From positions 62,001 through 126,000 of the forward strand of contig MKVL01000030.1 in assembly GCA_001899205.1 (NCBI GenBank): a DNA stretch of 64,000 bases. Reading direction: 5' to 3'. Source of the stretch: Mesorhizobium sp. 65-26 (GTDB lineage: Bacteria > Pseudomonadota > Alphaproteobacteria > Rhizobiales > Rhizobiaceae). Each line of letters opens with the position of its first letter. Within the stretch, counting starts at the first letter, position 1. Position numbers and translations under genes: made by a program. Under the pieces are notes generated by a model. It was not told the DNA's origin. It searched no databases and worked only from the letters and a program-made list of their open reading frames with translations. Of the stretch, positions 1-8,550 are shown in pieces.

Positions 1-2455
1 CCAGGCCGAGCACCTCGGTGCGGTAGTCCTGCGCGCGATCCGACCAGCGCAGGCCGCCGCGCGCCACCGGGCCGAAGCGCAGATGCACGCCCTCGACCTC
101 GGAACCATAGACGAAAATCTCGCGCCATGGCCGGGGCTCCGGCAAGCCCTCGACGGCGCGAGAATCGAGCTTGATCGCGAGCGACTGGCCCTTTTCCCTG
201 GTGTCGGCGACGAAATGGTTGGTGCGCAGCGAGGCCTCGATCAGATTGAGGTAGCGCCGAATGATGGTGTCGTCGTCGATATTGGGAACTTCTTCCAGCG
301 CATCCCTGATCTTGGCCTTGAGGTGCTTCGCCGCGACCGCGCCTTCCGTCTCCGCTTCAGGTCCGAGGCGCGCAACGAAGAGGGCGTGCAGGCCACGCGC
401 GATCTCGGGGTAGCGGTTGAGCGCGGCGGCAATGAAATCCTGGCTCTGCGGAATGCCGGCCTGCTGCAGGTAGCGGCCATAGGCCCTCAATATGGTGATC
501 TCGCTCGACCACAGGCCGGCCGTCTGCGCGAGACCGTTATAGCCGTCATTGTCGACGTCGCCGCGCCAAACCGACAGGAAGGCATCCTCGAACAACGAAC
601 CGCCGTCACCGAGGTCGATCGGCTTGCCGTAGCGATTCTCGAGCTCCATGTCGTGGATGAAGACCATGCCCGTCTCGGCATCGCCGACCTCGAAGGTGCG
701 CTCGCTGATCACCCGGAAGCCGATGTTTTCCAGCACGGGCACGCGCCGCGACAGCGCCACAGGGCTGCCGTGATGGTAAATCTTGAGTGCCGCCTGATCG
801 GGCTTCTGCTCCGCATGCCGGTAGTAGTCGATGGCGATGGGATTTTGGGCATTGATCCGTGCGATGCGGCCGGCATCCACCAGCGCCACGGCAGGCGAGA
901 AGCTGTCGCGATAGCTTTCTGAGAACCGCGCGGCGATGGCGGTGAGCGTTGGATCGGCGCCGCTCTCCGCAGCGGTCTCGCGAAGCGCGTCCTCCCAGGT
1001 CCGCACGATATCGCGGATCGCCGCCTCGATTGCCGCCTGCTCGATCTTCGGCGTCTTGCCGCCGGAACGGCCGATGATGAAATGGACACGCGCCAGCCCG
1101 CCCTCCGGGAACGCCGGATAGTAGGCCGAGAGCCGGCCGTCGAACACGGTCTTGAGGTAAGTGCCGACCTTCTCGCGCACAACGCTGTCGTAGCGGTCGC
1201 GCGGCACGAAGACGAGGACCGAGACGAAACGGTCGAACTGGTCGACGCGTACCAGGGCGCGGACCCGCGGCCGCTCGATCAGGCCCAATATCGCCTCGGC
1301 ATGCTTGCGCAGGATCGGCACCGGCACCTGGAACAGTTCGTCGCGCGGATAGCTTTCCAGCACATTGATCAGCGCCTTGCCGGAATGATCGCCCGGATTG
1401 AAGCCGGATTTGGCGATGACGGTCTCGGCCTTCGAGCGCAGATAAGGAATCTTCATCACCGAGCGCGTGTAGGCGGTCGAGGTGAACAGGCCAACGATGC
1501 GGAGCTCGCCAGCCAATGTCCCCTTGGGCGTGTAGGTCTTGATGCCGATGTAGTCGAGATAGGCGCGCCGATGCACGGCCGACTTGGCGTTGGCCTTGGT
1601 GACGATCAGCGGCTCCGGCCCGTGCAGGAAAGCTCGGATCTCCGGCGTTGTGGTGACGGCCTCGGTGCCGCGTCGCAGCACCAGCACGTCCGGGTCCTTG
1701 AGGATGCCGAGGCCAGGTTTGTCGGCCCTTTCCAGCGTGCCGCTCTTTTCGCCGCCCGTATACTTGAACTCGCGCATGCCGAGGAAAGTGAAATTGTCGT
1801 CGCGCAACCATTCGAGAAAGGCTATCGCCTCGGTGACATGGGCCTTGTCGAGCGGGACCGGCGCATAGCGGAACTCTGAAATCGCCTGATCGAGGCGCGC
1901 CAGCATGGGCTTCCAGTCGCTGACGGCGTCCCGGACCTGATCGAGAAGCTTCTTCAGGCGCTGGGCAAGGCCATGAGCCACTTCCGGAGAAAGCCGGGCG
2001 ATGTGGACATGAACGACGCTGAGCCGGTCCAGCCCATGGTCACCCTGGGCGGAACCGGTATCGCCGAGAATCTCCTCGACGCCACCCTTGCCATGCCTGA
2101 CCAAGACGACCGGGTGCGTGACCAGCAGCGGCTCGCCGGCGCTTTCAGTGATCTCGCCGAGGATCGAATCGAACAGGAACGGCATGTTGTCGTTGACGAC
2201 GGTGATGACGCTGACCGGCCGTCCCTGGCGAACGACGCCGGAATCAACGTCAATGGCGACGACGCAGTCGCCCTTCCTGTGCCTGGCCACCGCATGCCAA
2301 GCCAGGTCGGCGGCGCGCTGCAGATCGCCGGCATCATAGGCCGCGATGTCTTCGGCGGGGGCCCTTGCCAGCAGATAGTCAGCGAGAGCGCCTGGCTTCG
2401 CGACCTCCCCTGGCTGGCTCTTTTTCGGGCGGCTCGCGGATTTCAGGCTGGCCAT
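1..2455 (-). CDS. NAD-specific glutamate dehydrogenase, large type (partial, 3' end outside window)
   Basis: This is the N-terminal part (about 818 codons) of the very large bacterial NAD-glutamate dehydrogenase, which normally has about 1,600 residues and oxidatively deaminates glutamate to 2-oxoglutarate and ammonium in the cytosol. My reverse-strand reading starts MASLKSASRPKK and contains VITVVNDNMPFLFDSIL and the stretch WLRDDNFTFLGMREF, which are typical of the family's long N-terminal regulatory region. The catalytic domain lies beyond the left edge. The ATG at 2455 is preceded by GGAGGG at a good distance. No frame break was seen in the part read. The gene points away from the AhpD-like gene, so the two share a short divergent spacer. 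Confidence 0.93.
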   Translation of the reverse strand, partial: MASLKSASRPKKSQPGEVAKPGALADYLLARAPAEDIAAYDAGDLQRAADLAWHAVARHRKGDCVVAIDVDSGVVRQGRPVSVITVVNDNMPFLFDSILGEITESAGEPLLVTHPVVLVRHGKGGVEEILGDTGSAQGDHGLDRLSVVHVHIARLSPEVAHGLAQRLKKLLDQVRDAVSDWKPMLARLDQAISEFRYAPVPLDKAHVTEAIAFLEWLRDDNFTFLGMREFKYTGGEKSGTLERADKPGLGILKDPDVLVLRRGTEAVTTTPEIRAFLHGPEPLIVTKANAKSAVHRRAYLDYIGIKTYTPKGTLAGELRIVGLFTSTAYTRSVMKIPYLRSKAETVIAKSGFNPGDHSGKALINVLESYPRDELFQVPVPILRKHAEAILGLIERPRVRALVRVDQFDRFVSVLVFVPRDRYDSVVREKVGTYLKTVFDGRLSAYYPAFPEGGLARVHFIIGRSGGKTPKIEQAAIEAAIRDIVRTWEDALRETAAESGADPTLTAIAARFSESYRDSFSPAVALVDAGRIARINAQNPIAIDYYRHAEQKPDQAALKIYHHGSPVALSRRVPVLENIGFRVISERTFEVGDAETGMVFIHDMELENRYGKPIDLGDGGSLFEDAFLSVWRGDVDNDGYNGLAQTAGLWSSEITILRAYGRYLQQAGIPQSQDFIAAALNRYPEIARGLHALFVARLGPEAETEGAVAAKHLKAKIRDALEEVPNIDDDTIIRRYLNLIEASLRTNHFVADTREKGQSLAIKLDSRAVEGLPEPRPWREIFVYGSEVEGVHLRFGPVARGGLRWSDRAQDYRTEVLGL

Positions 2456-2586
2456 GACGCAGTTTCCCTCCCGTCACATGCTTTTGTGGCTATGGTAGCA
2501 GATGACCGCCTTTTGGCGACAAAGGTTTGACGGCTCGACAAGAAATATCGAGGTTCGGCAAACCGAACCCCGCAAGGAGACGACAG

Positions 2587-3159
2587 ATGACCGATAAGAT
2601 CACCGCGCTCGACCTGGTCGCGGGGCAGCTCAGCGACGCCACGAAGGCCTATTTCGCCAAATGCGAGGAAAAGCTCGGTCTCGTCCCCAACGTGCTCCTG
2701 GCCTATGCTTTCGACGAGAAGAAGCTGCGCGCGTTCACCGACATGTACAACGACCTGATGTTGGGCGAGTCGGGCCTGTCGAAGCTGGAGCGCGAGATGA
2801 TCGCGGTCGCGGTCTCCTCCATCAATCACTGCTACTACTGCCTGACCGCGCATGGGGCAGCCGTTCGCCAGCTCTCCGGCGATCCGTCGCTCGGCGAGAT
2901 GATGGTGATGAACTTCCGCGCCGCCGACCTTTCCCCGCGCCAGGCGGCAATGCTCGAATTCGCGGTCAAACTGACGGAAGAACCAGCCAGGATCGTCGAA
3001 GCCGACCGGGCCGCCTTGCGGGCAGCGGGCTTCAGCGACCGCGACATCTGGGACATTGCCTCGACAGCGGCGTTCTTCAACATGTCAAACCGGGTGGCGG
3101 CGGCCGTCGACATGCGCCCGAACGAAGCCTACCACGCCATGGCGCGCCGGAAGGCATGA
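2587..3159 (+). CDS. Carboxymuconolactone decarboxylase / AhpD-like peroxidase-related protein
   Basis: The 190-residue protein carries the AhpD-type redox motif: SSINHCYYC at about residues 77-85 (Cys82, Cys85) followed by His89. This matches the uncharacterised peroxidase-related branch of the carboxymuconolactone decarboxylase family, which in general reduces peroxides through the CxxC pair. The start at 2587 was chosen over the upstream in-frame codon at 2527 because AAGGAGA lies just ahead of it. It is a single-gene unit between two oppositely oriented genes. The physiological substrate cannot be read from the sequence. Confidence 0.85.
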   Translation: MTDKITALDLVAGQLSDATKAYFAKCEEKLGLVPNVLLAYAFDEKKLRAFTDMYNDLMLGESGLSKLEREMIAVAVSSINHCYYCLTAHGAAVRQLSGDPSLGEMMVMNFRAADLSPRQAAMLEFAVKLTEEPARIVEADRAALRAAGFSDRDIWDIASTAAFFNMSNRVAAAVDMRPNEAYHAMARRKA

Positions 3160-3195
3160 CCCCGCCGGGGTGAGGCGCCGCCGACGTCGGACCGC

Positions 3196-3894
3196 TCACT
3201 CCTCCGTCGGCATGTGCAGGTACATCGACTGGATGCCGACGCGTCCCGGCCCGGTGAAGCGATTGACGACGAAGTTCACGTTGGCGCCGAAAAAGCCGCT
3301 CGACAGCCGGTCGATCCTCGTTTCCATCCGCACCGAGGCGTCCTTGAACAGCCAGCCACCCGGCTCGATATCGATCGTCTCGCCCGCGGCCAGGCGTTTC
3401 TCGAAGACGTTGCCGTAGCCGTGCAGCCAGACGATGCCGTCGCCTGAATCCCCGCGAAAGCGGTCGATGAAGAAGCCGCTCTGGCCAAACAGCATGGTCG
3501 CCAGCCCGCGCACGCGTTCGAAAGTGTAGTCGACGCTCGCCGTCGCGGCGAGGAACTGGTGCTCGCGTACCTGGATCTCCTCGCCGCGCCGAAGGTGGAT
3601 CGGCACGATGTGGCCCGGCCCGTCGCGGCTGAAGGCGATGATGCCCTGCCCCGACGCCTCGGTCACGAATATCTGCATGCCCGCCATCATGCGCTTCAGC
3701 GCGCCCTTCAGCGACTTCAAGCCGATGGTGACGGTGGAATTCTTCCACAGCAGGATGTGGTGCTCGAAATAGACGGGCATCCGTGAGACGTCGACCGACA
3801 GAACAGGAACGAGTTCACCCGCGACATGATAGGTGACGCCGCCGAAGGTCTCGTCCGACACCTCGCTCGGCATCAATTCCGGCAATCCTGGCAT
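3196..3894 (-). CDS. AIM24 family protein (TIGR00266-like)
   Basis: The 232-residue protein resembles the AIM24/TIGR00266 family of beta-sandwich proteins of unknown function. Characteristic stretches are a glycine-rich core around GQGIIAFSRDGPGHIVPIHL and a C-terminal VNFVVNRFTGPGRVGIQSMY. The ATG at 3894 follows GGGGGAG, so the 29 extra residues of the longer frame are rejected. No signal peptide or membrane segment is visible, so it is probably cytosolic. It ends about 30 bases after the convergent AhpD-like gene. No function is assigned for bacterial members of the family. Confidence 0.8.
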   Translation of the reverse strand: MPGLPELMPSEVSDETFGGVTYHVAGELVPVLSVDVSRMPVYFEHHILLWKNSTVTIGLKSLKGALKRMMAGMQIFVTEASGQGIIAFSRDGPGHIVPIHLRRGEEIQVREHQFLAATASVDYTFERVRGLATMLFGQSGFFIDRFRGDSGDGIVWLHGYGNVFEKRLAAGETIDIEPGGWLFKDASVRMETRIDRLSSGFFGANVNFVVNRFTGPGRVGIQSMYLHMPTEE

Positions 3895-4038
3895 GGCTCC
3901 CCCCAAGCTTCGCCTGCGCGCCAGCGCCCACCGGTCGCGCGGATGCCGGCAACCTTCGTGCCGAGGCATGGCGGCCGTCAAACGAAATTGAGCCTTCCTC
4001 CGCGCTGCTCGCGCGAAGGTGATCGGGGAATGCCCGCG

Positions 4039-4527
4039 TCAGCCGGCCAGGTTGCGGGAGTAGATCAGAGTCGGCGCCCCTGTGCCGGAATGCTCGCCTG
4101 TCTCGCCCGAGGGTACGAAGCCGTTCGCCGTGTAGAACGCGATGGCGCGAGCGTTCCTTTCCTCCACTTCGAGGCGGATGGCGCTGGCTTCCGGGAAGCT
4201 CTCGATAACCTCGTCGAGAAGCATGCCGCCGATACCCCTGCCTTGCAGCGGAGGCAGGACATAGAGTTGGCGCAGCACGATCGACCGACCACCGTCGATC
4301 GCCTCGGCGAACGCCACGCCGCCGATCCGCTTGCCATCATCGGCGATGAGGAATTCGCTGTTCGGCCGGCTCAGCCTCGGCCTCAGCGCTTCGATCGAAT
4401 GCCACTCGTCGGTGATCTCGGTAACGCGCTCCTCGCCGTAAATCGGGTCGTAGGTCGCATGCCAGGTCTCGACCAGAAGCGTCCGGATGGCCCCAAGGTC
4501 ACGCTCGCTGGCGGTGCGCACGAACAC
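4039..4527 (-). CDS. GNAT-family N-acetyltransferase
   Basis: The 162-residue protein has the GNAT acetyl-CoA site: LRQLYVLPPLQGRGIGGMLL contains the Q/RxxGxG/A motif (QGRGIG), followed by ERNARAIAFYTANGF typical of motif B. The acyl acceptor is unknown. No ATG is available. The best start is GTG at 4527 (GTG at 4521 is the alternative), with GAGGG supplied by the last codons of gatB nine bases upstream. The stop of gatB ends five bases before this start, so translation is probably coupled to gatB on one transcript. Confidence 0.8.
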   Translation of the reverse strand: MFVRTASERDLGAIRTLLVETWHATYDPIYGEERVTEITDEWHSIEALRPRLSRPNSEFLIADDGKRIGGVAFAEAIDGGRSIVLRQLYVLPPLQGRGIGGMLLDEVIESFPEASAIRLEVEERNARAIAFYTANGFVPSGETGEHSGTGAPTLIYSRNLAG

Positions 4528-4532
4528 GAGCG

Positions 4533-6035
4533 CTAGCCCTCGATGCCGAGTTTCGCCTTGACGAGGTCGTTGACCGCCTGCGGGTTGGCTTTGCCGCCGG
4601 TCGCCTTCATCACCTGGCCCACGAACCACCCGGCCATGGTTGGCTTCGCCCGCGCCTGCTCGGCCTTGTCCGGGTTGGCGGCGATGACGTCCTCGACGGC
4701 CTTTTCGATCGCGCCGGTGTCGGTGACCTGCTTCATGCCGCGGCTTTCGACGAGCTCGCGCGGATCGCCACCTTCGTTCCAGACGATCTCGAACAGATCC
4801 TTGGCGATCTTGCCGGAAATGGTGCCGTCCTTGATCAGGTCGATGACCGCGCCGAGCTGTGCGGGCGAAACAGGCGCGCTTTCAATATCCTTGCCGGCCT
4901 TGTTCAGCGCGCCGAGCAGGTCGTTGATGACCCAGTTGGCGGCGAGTTTGCCGTCGCGGCCGGCAGCCACCTTCTCGAAATAGTCGGCAATCGCCTTTTC
5001 CGACACCAGGATAGACGCGTCGTAGGTCGAAAGGCCGAGCGCCGAGATCAGACGCGTCTTCTTGTCGTCCGGCAGTTCGGGCAGGTCCTTTACCAGCGCA
5101 TCGACATAGGCCTGGTCGAACTCCAGCGGCAGAAGATCGGGATCGGGGAAATAGCGGTAGTCGTGCGCTTCTTCCTTGGAGCGCATCGAGCGCGTCTCAC
5201 CCTTGTTGGGATCGAACAGCCGCGTCTCCTGCTCGATCTGCCCGCCGTCCTCCAGGATGGCGATCTGGCGGCGCGCCTCGTAATCGATGGCCTGGCCGAT
5301 GAAACGGATCGAGTTGACGTTCTTGATTTCGCAACGCGTGCCGAATGCCCCGCCGGGACGCCGAACCGACACGTTGACGTCGGCGCGCATGGAACCTTCG
5401 TCCATGTTGCCGTCGCAAGTGCCGAGATAACGCACGATCGTGCGCAGCTTGGTGACATAGGCCTTGGCTTCGTCGGCCGAGCGCATGTCCGGCTTGGAGA
5501 CGATCTCCATCAGCGCCACGCCCGAGCGGTTGAGATCGACATAGGACATGGTCGGGTGCTGGTCGTGCATCGACTTGCCGGCGTCCTGCTCGAGATGCAG
5601 GCGCTCGATGCCGACTTCGATGTCCTCGAACTCGCCCTGGCGGTCGGGCCCGACCGAAATGATGATCTTGCCCTCTCCGACGATCGGCTGCTTGAACTGC
5701 GAGATCTGATAGCCCTGCGGCAGGTCCGGATAGAAATAGTTCTTCCGGTCGAAAACCGACTTGTGATTGATCTGGGCTCTCAGGCCGAGGCCGGTGCGGA
5801 TCGCCTGCTTGACGCATTCCTCGTTGATGACGGGCAGCATGCCGGGCATGGCGGCATCGACCAGGCTGACATTGGCGTTGGGCGCGGCGCCGAAGGATGT
5901 CGAGGCGCCGGAGAACAGCTTGGCCTCGGACGTCACCTGCGCGTGCACTTCAAGGCCGATGATGATTTCCCAATCGCCGGTGGCGCCGGGGACCAGGCGT
6001 TTTGCGTCGGGCGTGCGGGTGTCGATGATGCTCAT
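4533..6035 (-). CDS. gatB: Aspartyl/glutamyl-tRNA(Asn/Gln) amidotransferase subunit B
   Basis: GatB is the kinase and tRNA-binding subunit of GatCAB, which converts Glu-tRNA(Gln) and Asp-tRNA(Asn) to Gln-tRNA and Asn-tRNA. The 500-residue product shows [14 protein letters not shown] at 21-34, [19 protein letters not shown] at about 95-113 and the GatB signature [17 protein letters not shown] at about 164-180. A helical C-terminal YqeY-like region ends in [19 protein letters not shown]. The start at 6035 ([10 protein letters not shown]) is preferred because family members begin there, although no strong Shine-Dalgarno is visible; an ATG at 6086 would add 17 residues. gatA and gatC are not in the window. 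Confidence 0.96.
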   Translation of the reverse strand: MSIIDTRTPDAKRLVPGATGDWEIIIGLEVHAQVTSEAKLFSGASTSFGAAPNANVSLVDAAMPGMLPVINEECVKQAIRTGLGLRAQINHKSVFDRKNYFYPDLPQGYQISQFKQPIVGEGKIIISVGPDRQGEFEDIEVGIERLHLEQDAGKSMHDQHPTMSYVDLNRSGVALMEIVSKPDMRSADEAKAYVTKLRTIVRYLGTCDGNMDEGSMRADVNVSVRRPGGAFGTRCEIKNVNSIRFIGQAIDYEARRQIAILEDGGQIEQETRLFDPNKGETRSMRSKEEAHDYRYFPDPDLLPLEFDQAYVDALVKDLPELPDDKKTRLISALGLSTYDASILVSEKAIADYFEKVAAGRDGKLAANWVINDLLGALNKAGKDIESAPVSPAQLGAVIDLIKDGTISGKIAKDLFEIVWNEGGDPRELVESRGMKQVTDTGAIEKAVEDVIAANPDKAEQARAKPTMAGWFVGQVMKATGGKANPQAVNDLVKAKLGIEG

Positions 6036-6151
6036 AGGGGCCTGCAGTTCGCGAAACGTGAATTCCACGTCAAAAGTGAAAGTCATTCGCTAGTGCAAAC
6101 CGCCCCACGAGACAAGCACAAAGCCTCGCTGGTCTTTTCCAACGCCCTCGC

Positions 6152-6157
6152 CTATAT
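6152..6157 (+). promoter_or_regulatory. Possible -10 element for the small RNA / yjhX leader
   Basis: CTATAT matches the alphaproteobacterial sigma-70 -10 consensus. The matching -35 region is poor, so this is a weak call. A transcript would start at about 6164, just ahead of the three hairpins described for 6164-6284. Confidence 0.3.
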
Positions 6158-6163
6158 CGCATC

Positions 6164-6284
6164 CATTCCAATGGAGAGTGGATGTCCACTTACGCTCAGT
6201 CCCGGTGAAGCCCTGACCTCCTGACGGAGGCAGGGCAGCAAAACCTCGAACCACCGTGCCGCGTCCTCGCGGCGGCGGTTTTTG
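6164..6284 (+). ncRNA. Candidate small RNA or attenuated leader upstream of the YjhX-family gene
   Basis: About 120 bases contain three successive hairpins: AGTGG/CCACT at 6177-6190, a long hairpin at 6210-6236 (GCCCTG and CCTCC pairing with GGAGG and CAGGGC, one bulged A), and an intrinsic terminator at 6253-6284. The middle hairpin holds ACCTCCT, which resembles an anti-Shine-Dalgarno sequence. The structure ends about 25 bases before the yjhX-like start. It could be an independent small RNA or a leader that terminates transcription before that gene. I do not recognise an Rfam family. Confidence 0.45.
6253..6284 (+). terminator. Intrinsic terminator ahead of the YjhX-family gene
   Basis: The stem pairs ACCG-GCCGCG with CGCGGC-GCGGT around a short TCCT loop, with one internal mismatch, and is followed by TTTTTGTTGTTTTT. 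It lies upstream of, not after, a coding gene on this strand, which is why it is read as the end of a small RNA or as an attenuator. Confidence 0.65.
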
Positions 6285-6308
6285 TTGTTTTTCCGGGAAT
6301 CTCTCCAG

Positions 6309-6566
6309 ATGGATATTTCGCGCATCGAACAGCGCATCCTGCACCTGCTCGCGCAAGGCGGGCGCATCGAAATCGAAAAGGATGAGCGCAACAAGATTGC
6401 CTCGATACAGTGCCTGACCCGCGACGGCTGGCGCTATCCTGGCGTCGACCTCGACCTGTTTCGCAAGTTGAAGCGGAAGAAGGCCGTGTCGTCTTCAGCC
6501 GGCGGCCCTTACCGCATCACGCGGCGCGGGCTCGAACTCGTCCGCGCCGAGCTCGATAACAGGTAG
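6309..6566 (+). CDS. YjhX family (UPF0386) protein, toxin-like
   Basis: The 85-residue product matches the UPF0386/YjhX family in exact length and in motifs: EQRILHLLAQGGRI near the start, LFRKLKRKKAV in the middle and the C-terminal GPYRITRRGLELVRAELDNR. In E. coli YjhX is described as a toxin neutralised by the adjacent GNAT protein YjhQ. Here no yjhQ lies next to it, so a toxin role is uncertain. The ATG at 6309 gives the canonical length. It sits behind a terminator-like hairpin and converges on the CBS-domain gene. Confidence 0.82.
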   Translation: MDISRIEQRILHLLAQGGRIEIEKDERNKIASIQCLTRDGWRYPGVDLDLFRKLKRKKAVSSSAGGPYRITRRGLELVRAELDNR

Positions 6567-6574
6567 AAGATAAG

Positions 6575-6603
6575 GGCCGCCGGCTCGCTCGGGACCGGCG
6601 GCC
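6575..6603. terminator. Hairpin between convergent genes
   Basis: A perfect 9-bp inverted repeat, GGCCGCCGG and CCGGCGGCC, separated by 11 bases, fills the gap between the convergent yjhX-like and CBS-domain genes. Neither side has a good T-run, so it is only a possible bidirectional terminator. Confidence 0.35.
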
Positions 6604-6615
6604 TCTCCGTCCGCT

Positions 6616-7047
6616 TCACGCGGTGGCAATATAGGCCCTGATTTCCTCCGCCTCGCGCTCGACGTCCTCGATGCGGCGCTTGACCACATCGCCGATCGAC
6701 ACGATGCCGTCGAGCAGGCCGTCCTTCTCCACCGGAAGGTGGCGGAAACGGCCGCGGGTCATGATCTCCATGACCTCGTTGACCGTATGGTTTTCGTTGC
6801 AGATCTTCACCTTGGGGGTCATCGCCGACCTGACCGCGATGTCGAGCGCGCCGGCCCCTTCCTTGGCGAGCACCCTCACGATATCGCGCTCGGAGAGAAT
6901 GCCGACGATCTTGCGGTCACCATTGGTGATGACCAGCGCACCGATCTTGTGTTCCGTCAGGATACGGATGGCCTCGCTCAGCTTTTCGTTCGGGCCGAGC
7001 GTCAAAACGTCATGGCCTTTTGCCTCGAGAATTGCCTTAACCGTCAT
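6616..7047 (-). CDS. CBS-domain protein (tandem CBS pair)
   Basis: The 143-residue protein consists almost entirely of two CBS repeats, roughly residues 8-60 and 72-130. Repeat motifs are KIGALVITNGDRKIVGILSE, followed by RDIVR, and RFRHLPVEKDGLLDGIVSIG, followed by DVVK. Such stand-alone CBS pairs usually bind adenine nucleotides and regulate a partner, but the partner is not evident here. The ATG at 7047 follows GAGGAGGA. The short C-terminal tail is acidic and helical (DVEREAEEIRAYI). Confidence 0.88.
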   Translation of the reverse strand: MTVKAILEAKGHDVLTLGPNEKLSEAIRILTEHKIGALVITNGDRKIVGILSERDIVRVLAKEGAGALDIAVRSAMTPKVKICNENHTVNEVMEIMTRGRFRHLPVEKDGLLDGIVSIGDVVKRRIEDVEREAEEIRAYIATA

Positions 7048-7249
7048 GGCGTCCTCCTCTGTATTGCCCGGCGACTGCTTGCCGGCGCTCACCTATCGCG
7101 CATGACTGCGGAAATCTCCGCCAACTCCCTGAAAAATCATGCACAAACCCAGGTCCAGCGGCATCGGCACACCCCCGAGACGGGCAACCGGTGCCACGGA
7201 CGACATGGTGCGCCGGGAACGACCTTATTTCAAGTGCGCAAGCCTGGCG

Positions 7250-7987
7250 TCAGGCTGTCGGCGCCGCGGGCCGGCGATCGAACAGGCGGAGCCCGAAGAA
7301 GCCGGCGAGAAAGCCGCCAATATGCGCCTCCCAGGCGATCTGCCCGCCAATTCCGGGCGCCAGGCCGACATAGCCCGTGACGAGGTTGATGATCATCCAC
7401 AAGGCCAGGAAGTACATTACGTTGCGCGAGCGCAGAACATCCGAGAGCGAGAGCGGCGCGCCGGCGAACGCCGCCCGGCCGGACGAACGGTCGATGTTGA
7501 AGCCGAAGCGCGTCGCGGCGGCCATCATGCCGGAAATCGCGCCGGACGCGCCGACCAAGGGCGCCTGGCCGAGCGGATGGATGACCCAGAACAGCCCCGC
7601 GGAAGCCAGACTGGTCACGGCGAAGAACAGCGCAAAGCGCAAGGTACCCATCCGGTTGGCGAGCGGAGAGCCGAACGCCGCCAGCCACAGCATGTTGATG
7701 CCGAGGTGCGCGAAGCCGCCATGCAGGAATGCGTAGGTAAACGGACTGGAGAATGCGTAGAAATCGAGATCGTACTGGCCGGAATAGCGAATTGGCACGA
7801 AAGCCGCGCGGACCAGCAGGGCCATGTCCTGGTCATCCGTCAGCACATAGACGCGAATGAGATGAACGAACACGCAGATGCCGATAACAGCCAACACCGC
7901 CGGCGGAAGGTTGAACACAGGTTCGCTGCGCGGCGCGGGCGCACTCTCGGCGTGTTCGATTTCGGACGGAGTTACCGGTTCACTCAT
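7250..7987 (-). CDS. Rhomboid-family intramembrane serine protease
   Basis: The 245-residue inner-membrane protein has about six hydrophobic segments starting near residue 28. It carries the rhomboid residues: HGGFAHLGINM (His89, His94, Asn98), the nucleophile in GASGAISG (Ser148) and the catalytic base in EAHIGGFLAGF (His222). These make an active Ser-His protease likely. The first 25 residues are hydrophilic and proline-rich. The natural substrates are unknown. It stands alone, about 200 bases from the CBS gene on the same strand. Confidence 0.9.
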   Translation of the reverse strand: MSEPVTPSEIEHAESAPAPRSEPVFNLPPAVLAVIGICVFVHLIRVYVLTDDQDMALLVRAAFVPIRYSGQYDLDFYAFSSPFTYAFLHGGFAHLGINMLWLAAFGSPLANRMGTLRFALFFAVTSLASAGLFWVIHPLGQAPLVGASGAISGMMAAATRFGFNIDRSSGRAAFAGAPLSLSDVLRSRNVMYFLALWMIINLVTGYVGLAPGIGGQIAWEAHIGGFLAGFFGLRLFDRRPAAPTA

Positions 7988-8248
7988 CTACGCCTGTGCC
8001 CGTTCAGATTTTCGGCTTCGCTAATATCTTACCCGCTCGCTCGGGAATGGGAATTGGCAAGCCGCATCGGCATACACTTTCCGCATGCCATAGCACACCC
8101 GTGCGTCACGCCGGCGCTTGCCGTTACAGATATAGGGAATCCACGCGGCTCTTTCGAAGTGCCACATCGGCACGCCGATCATGCGGATCGTCGCCGGACG
8201 CAACCGCCAAATCTCGGCAAACGAATCATTAACGGGCGAATCGGACGG

Positions 8249-8283
8249 CAAAAAAGAAGCCGTCCAAGGTTTCCCTTGAACGG
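8249..8283 (-). terminator. Intrinsic terminator, minus strand
   Basis: Read on the minus strand, CCGTTCAAGG pairs with CCTTGGACGG (one G-T pair) and is followed by CTTCTTTTTTG. No minus-strand protein gene ends immediately before it, which suggests an unannotated transcript. Confidence 0.6.
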
Positions 8284-8394
8284 CCGGTCGAGCCCCCTGC
8301 TCCCCTGAGTCTTTGACTGAAAGTGCTGTGGCCATCGCGAAATGGCCGCTTTCTGGAGTGGTTCTGGTGTGCCACGGGCCAGCCTCGCGTGCAA
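8249..8394 (-). ncRNA. Candidate minus-strand small RNA
   Basis: On the minus strand a possible -10 (TATACG, 8400-8395) is followed by about 140 bases that contain a hairpin GGCCAT/ATGGCC near 8329-8346 and end in an intrinsic terminator. No open frame in the segment has a ribosome-binding site or a coding look. The -35 region is unconvincing, so the 5' end is a guess. Confidence 0.35.
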
Positions 8395-8550
8395 CGTATA
8401 CCCTTTGTTAACCTTAACGACCCCCACCCGTGAACAAGTGTTAACGACGCTGGCACGCGTCATGCTCCGCAACGCATGTAAGTCATCGGAGAGCGCCCTT
8501 CTGTTCCCCGATGGGACATCAGACGACAGATTGCGCGGAGCAGCATTGCA

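Larger units (their letters stand above)
7988..8550. other. 563-base gap without a protein gene; contains a candidate minus-strand small RNA
   Basis: No frame here looks coding. The stretch holds a minus-strand terminator at 8249-8283 with a possible short transcript above it. On the plus side, a TTTGTTAACCTTAACG sequence around 8404-8419 precedes the PAS gene; a similar CCCTTTGTTAACCT sequence recurs ahead of the PilZ gene near 9222. Confidence 0.6.

Noticed and set aside
1082-1879. Plus-strand frames across the glutamate dehydrogenase gene
   Set aside because: They are shadows of the minus-strand gene, whose translation is clearly recognisable and which runs off the left edge.
5163-6224. 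A 353-residue plus-strand frame over gatB
   Set aside because: It is antisense to a certain housekeeping gene and has no family features.
6164-6284. SRP (4.5S) RNA, 6S RNA or a known riboswitch
   Set aside because: The SRP apical loop (GGAA tetraloop with AGCAG) and the consensus of cobalamin, TPP, SAM-II, glycine or fluoride riboswitches are not present.
4039-6566. The GNAT at 4039 as YjhQ-type antitoxin for the YjhX-like protein
   Set aside because: It is on the opposite strand, coupled to gatB and 1.8 kb away; nothing in its sequence supports the pairing.
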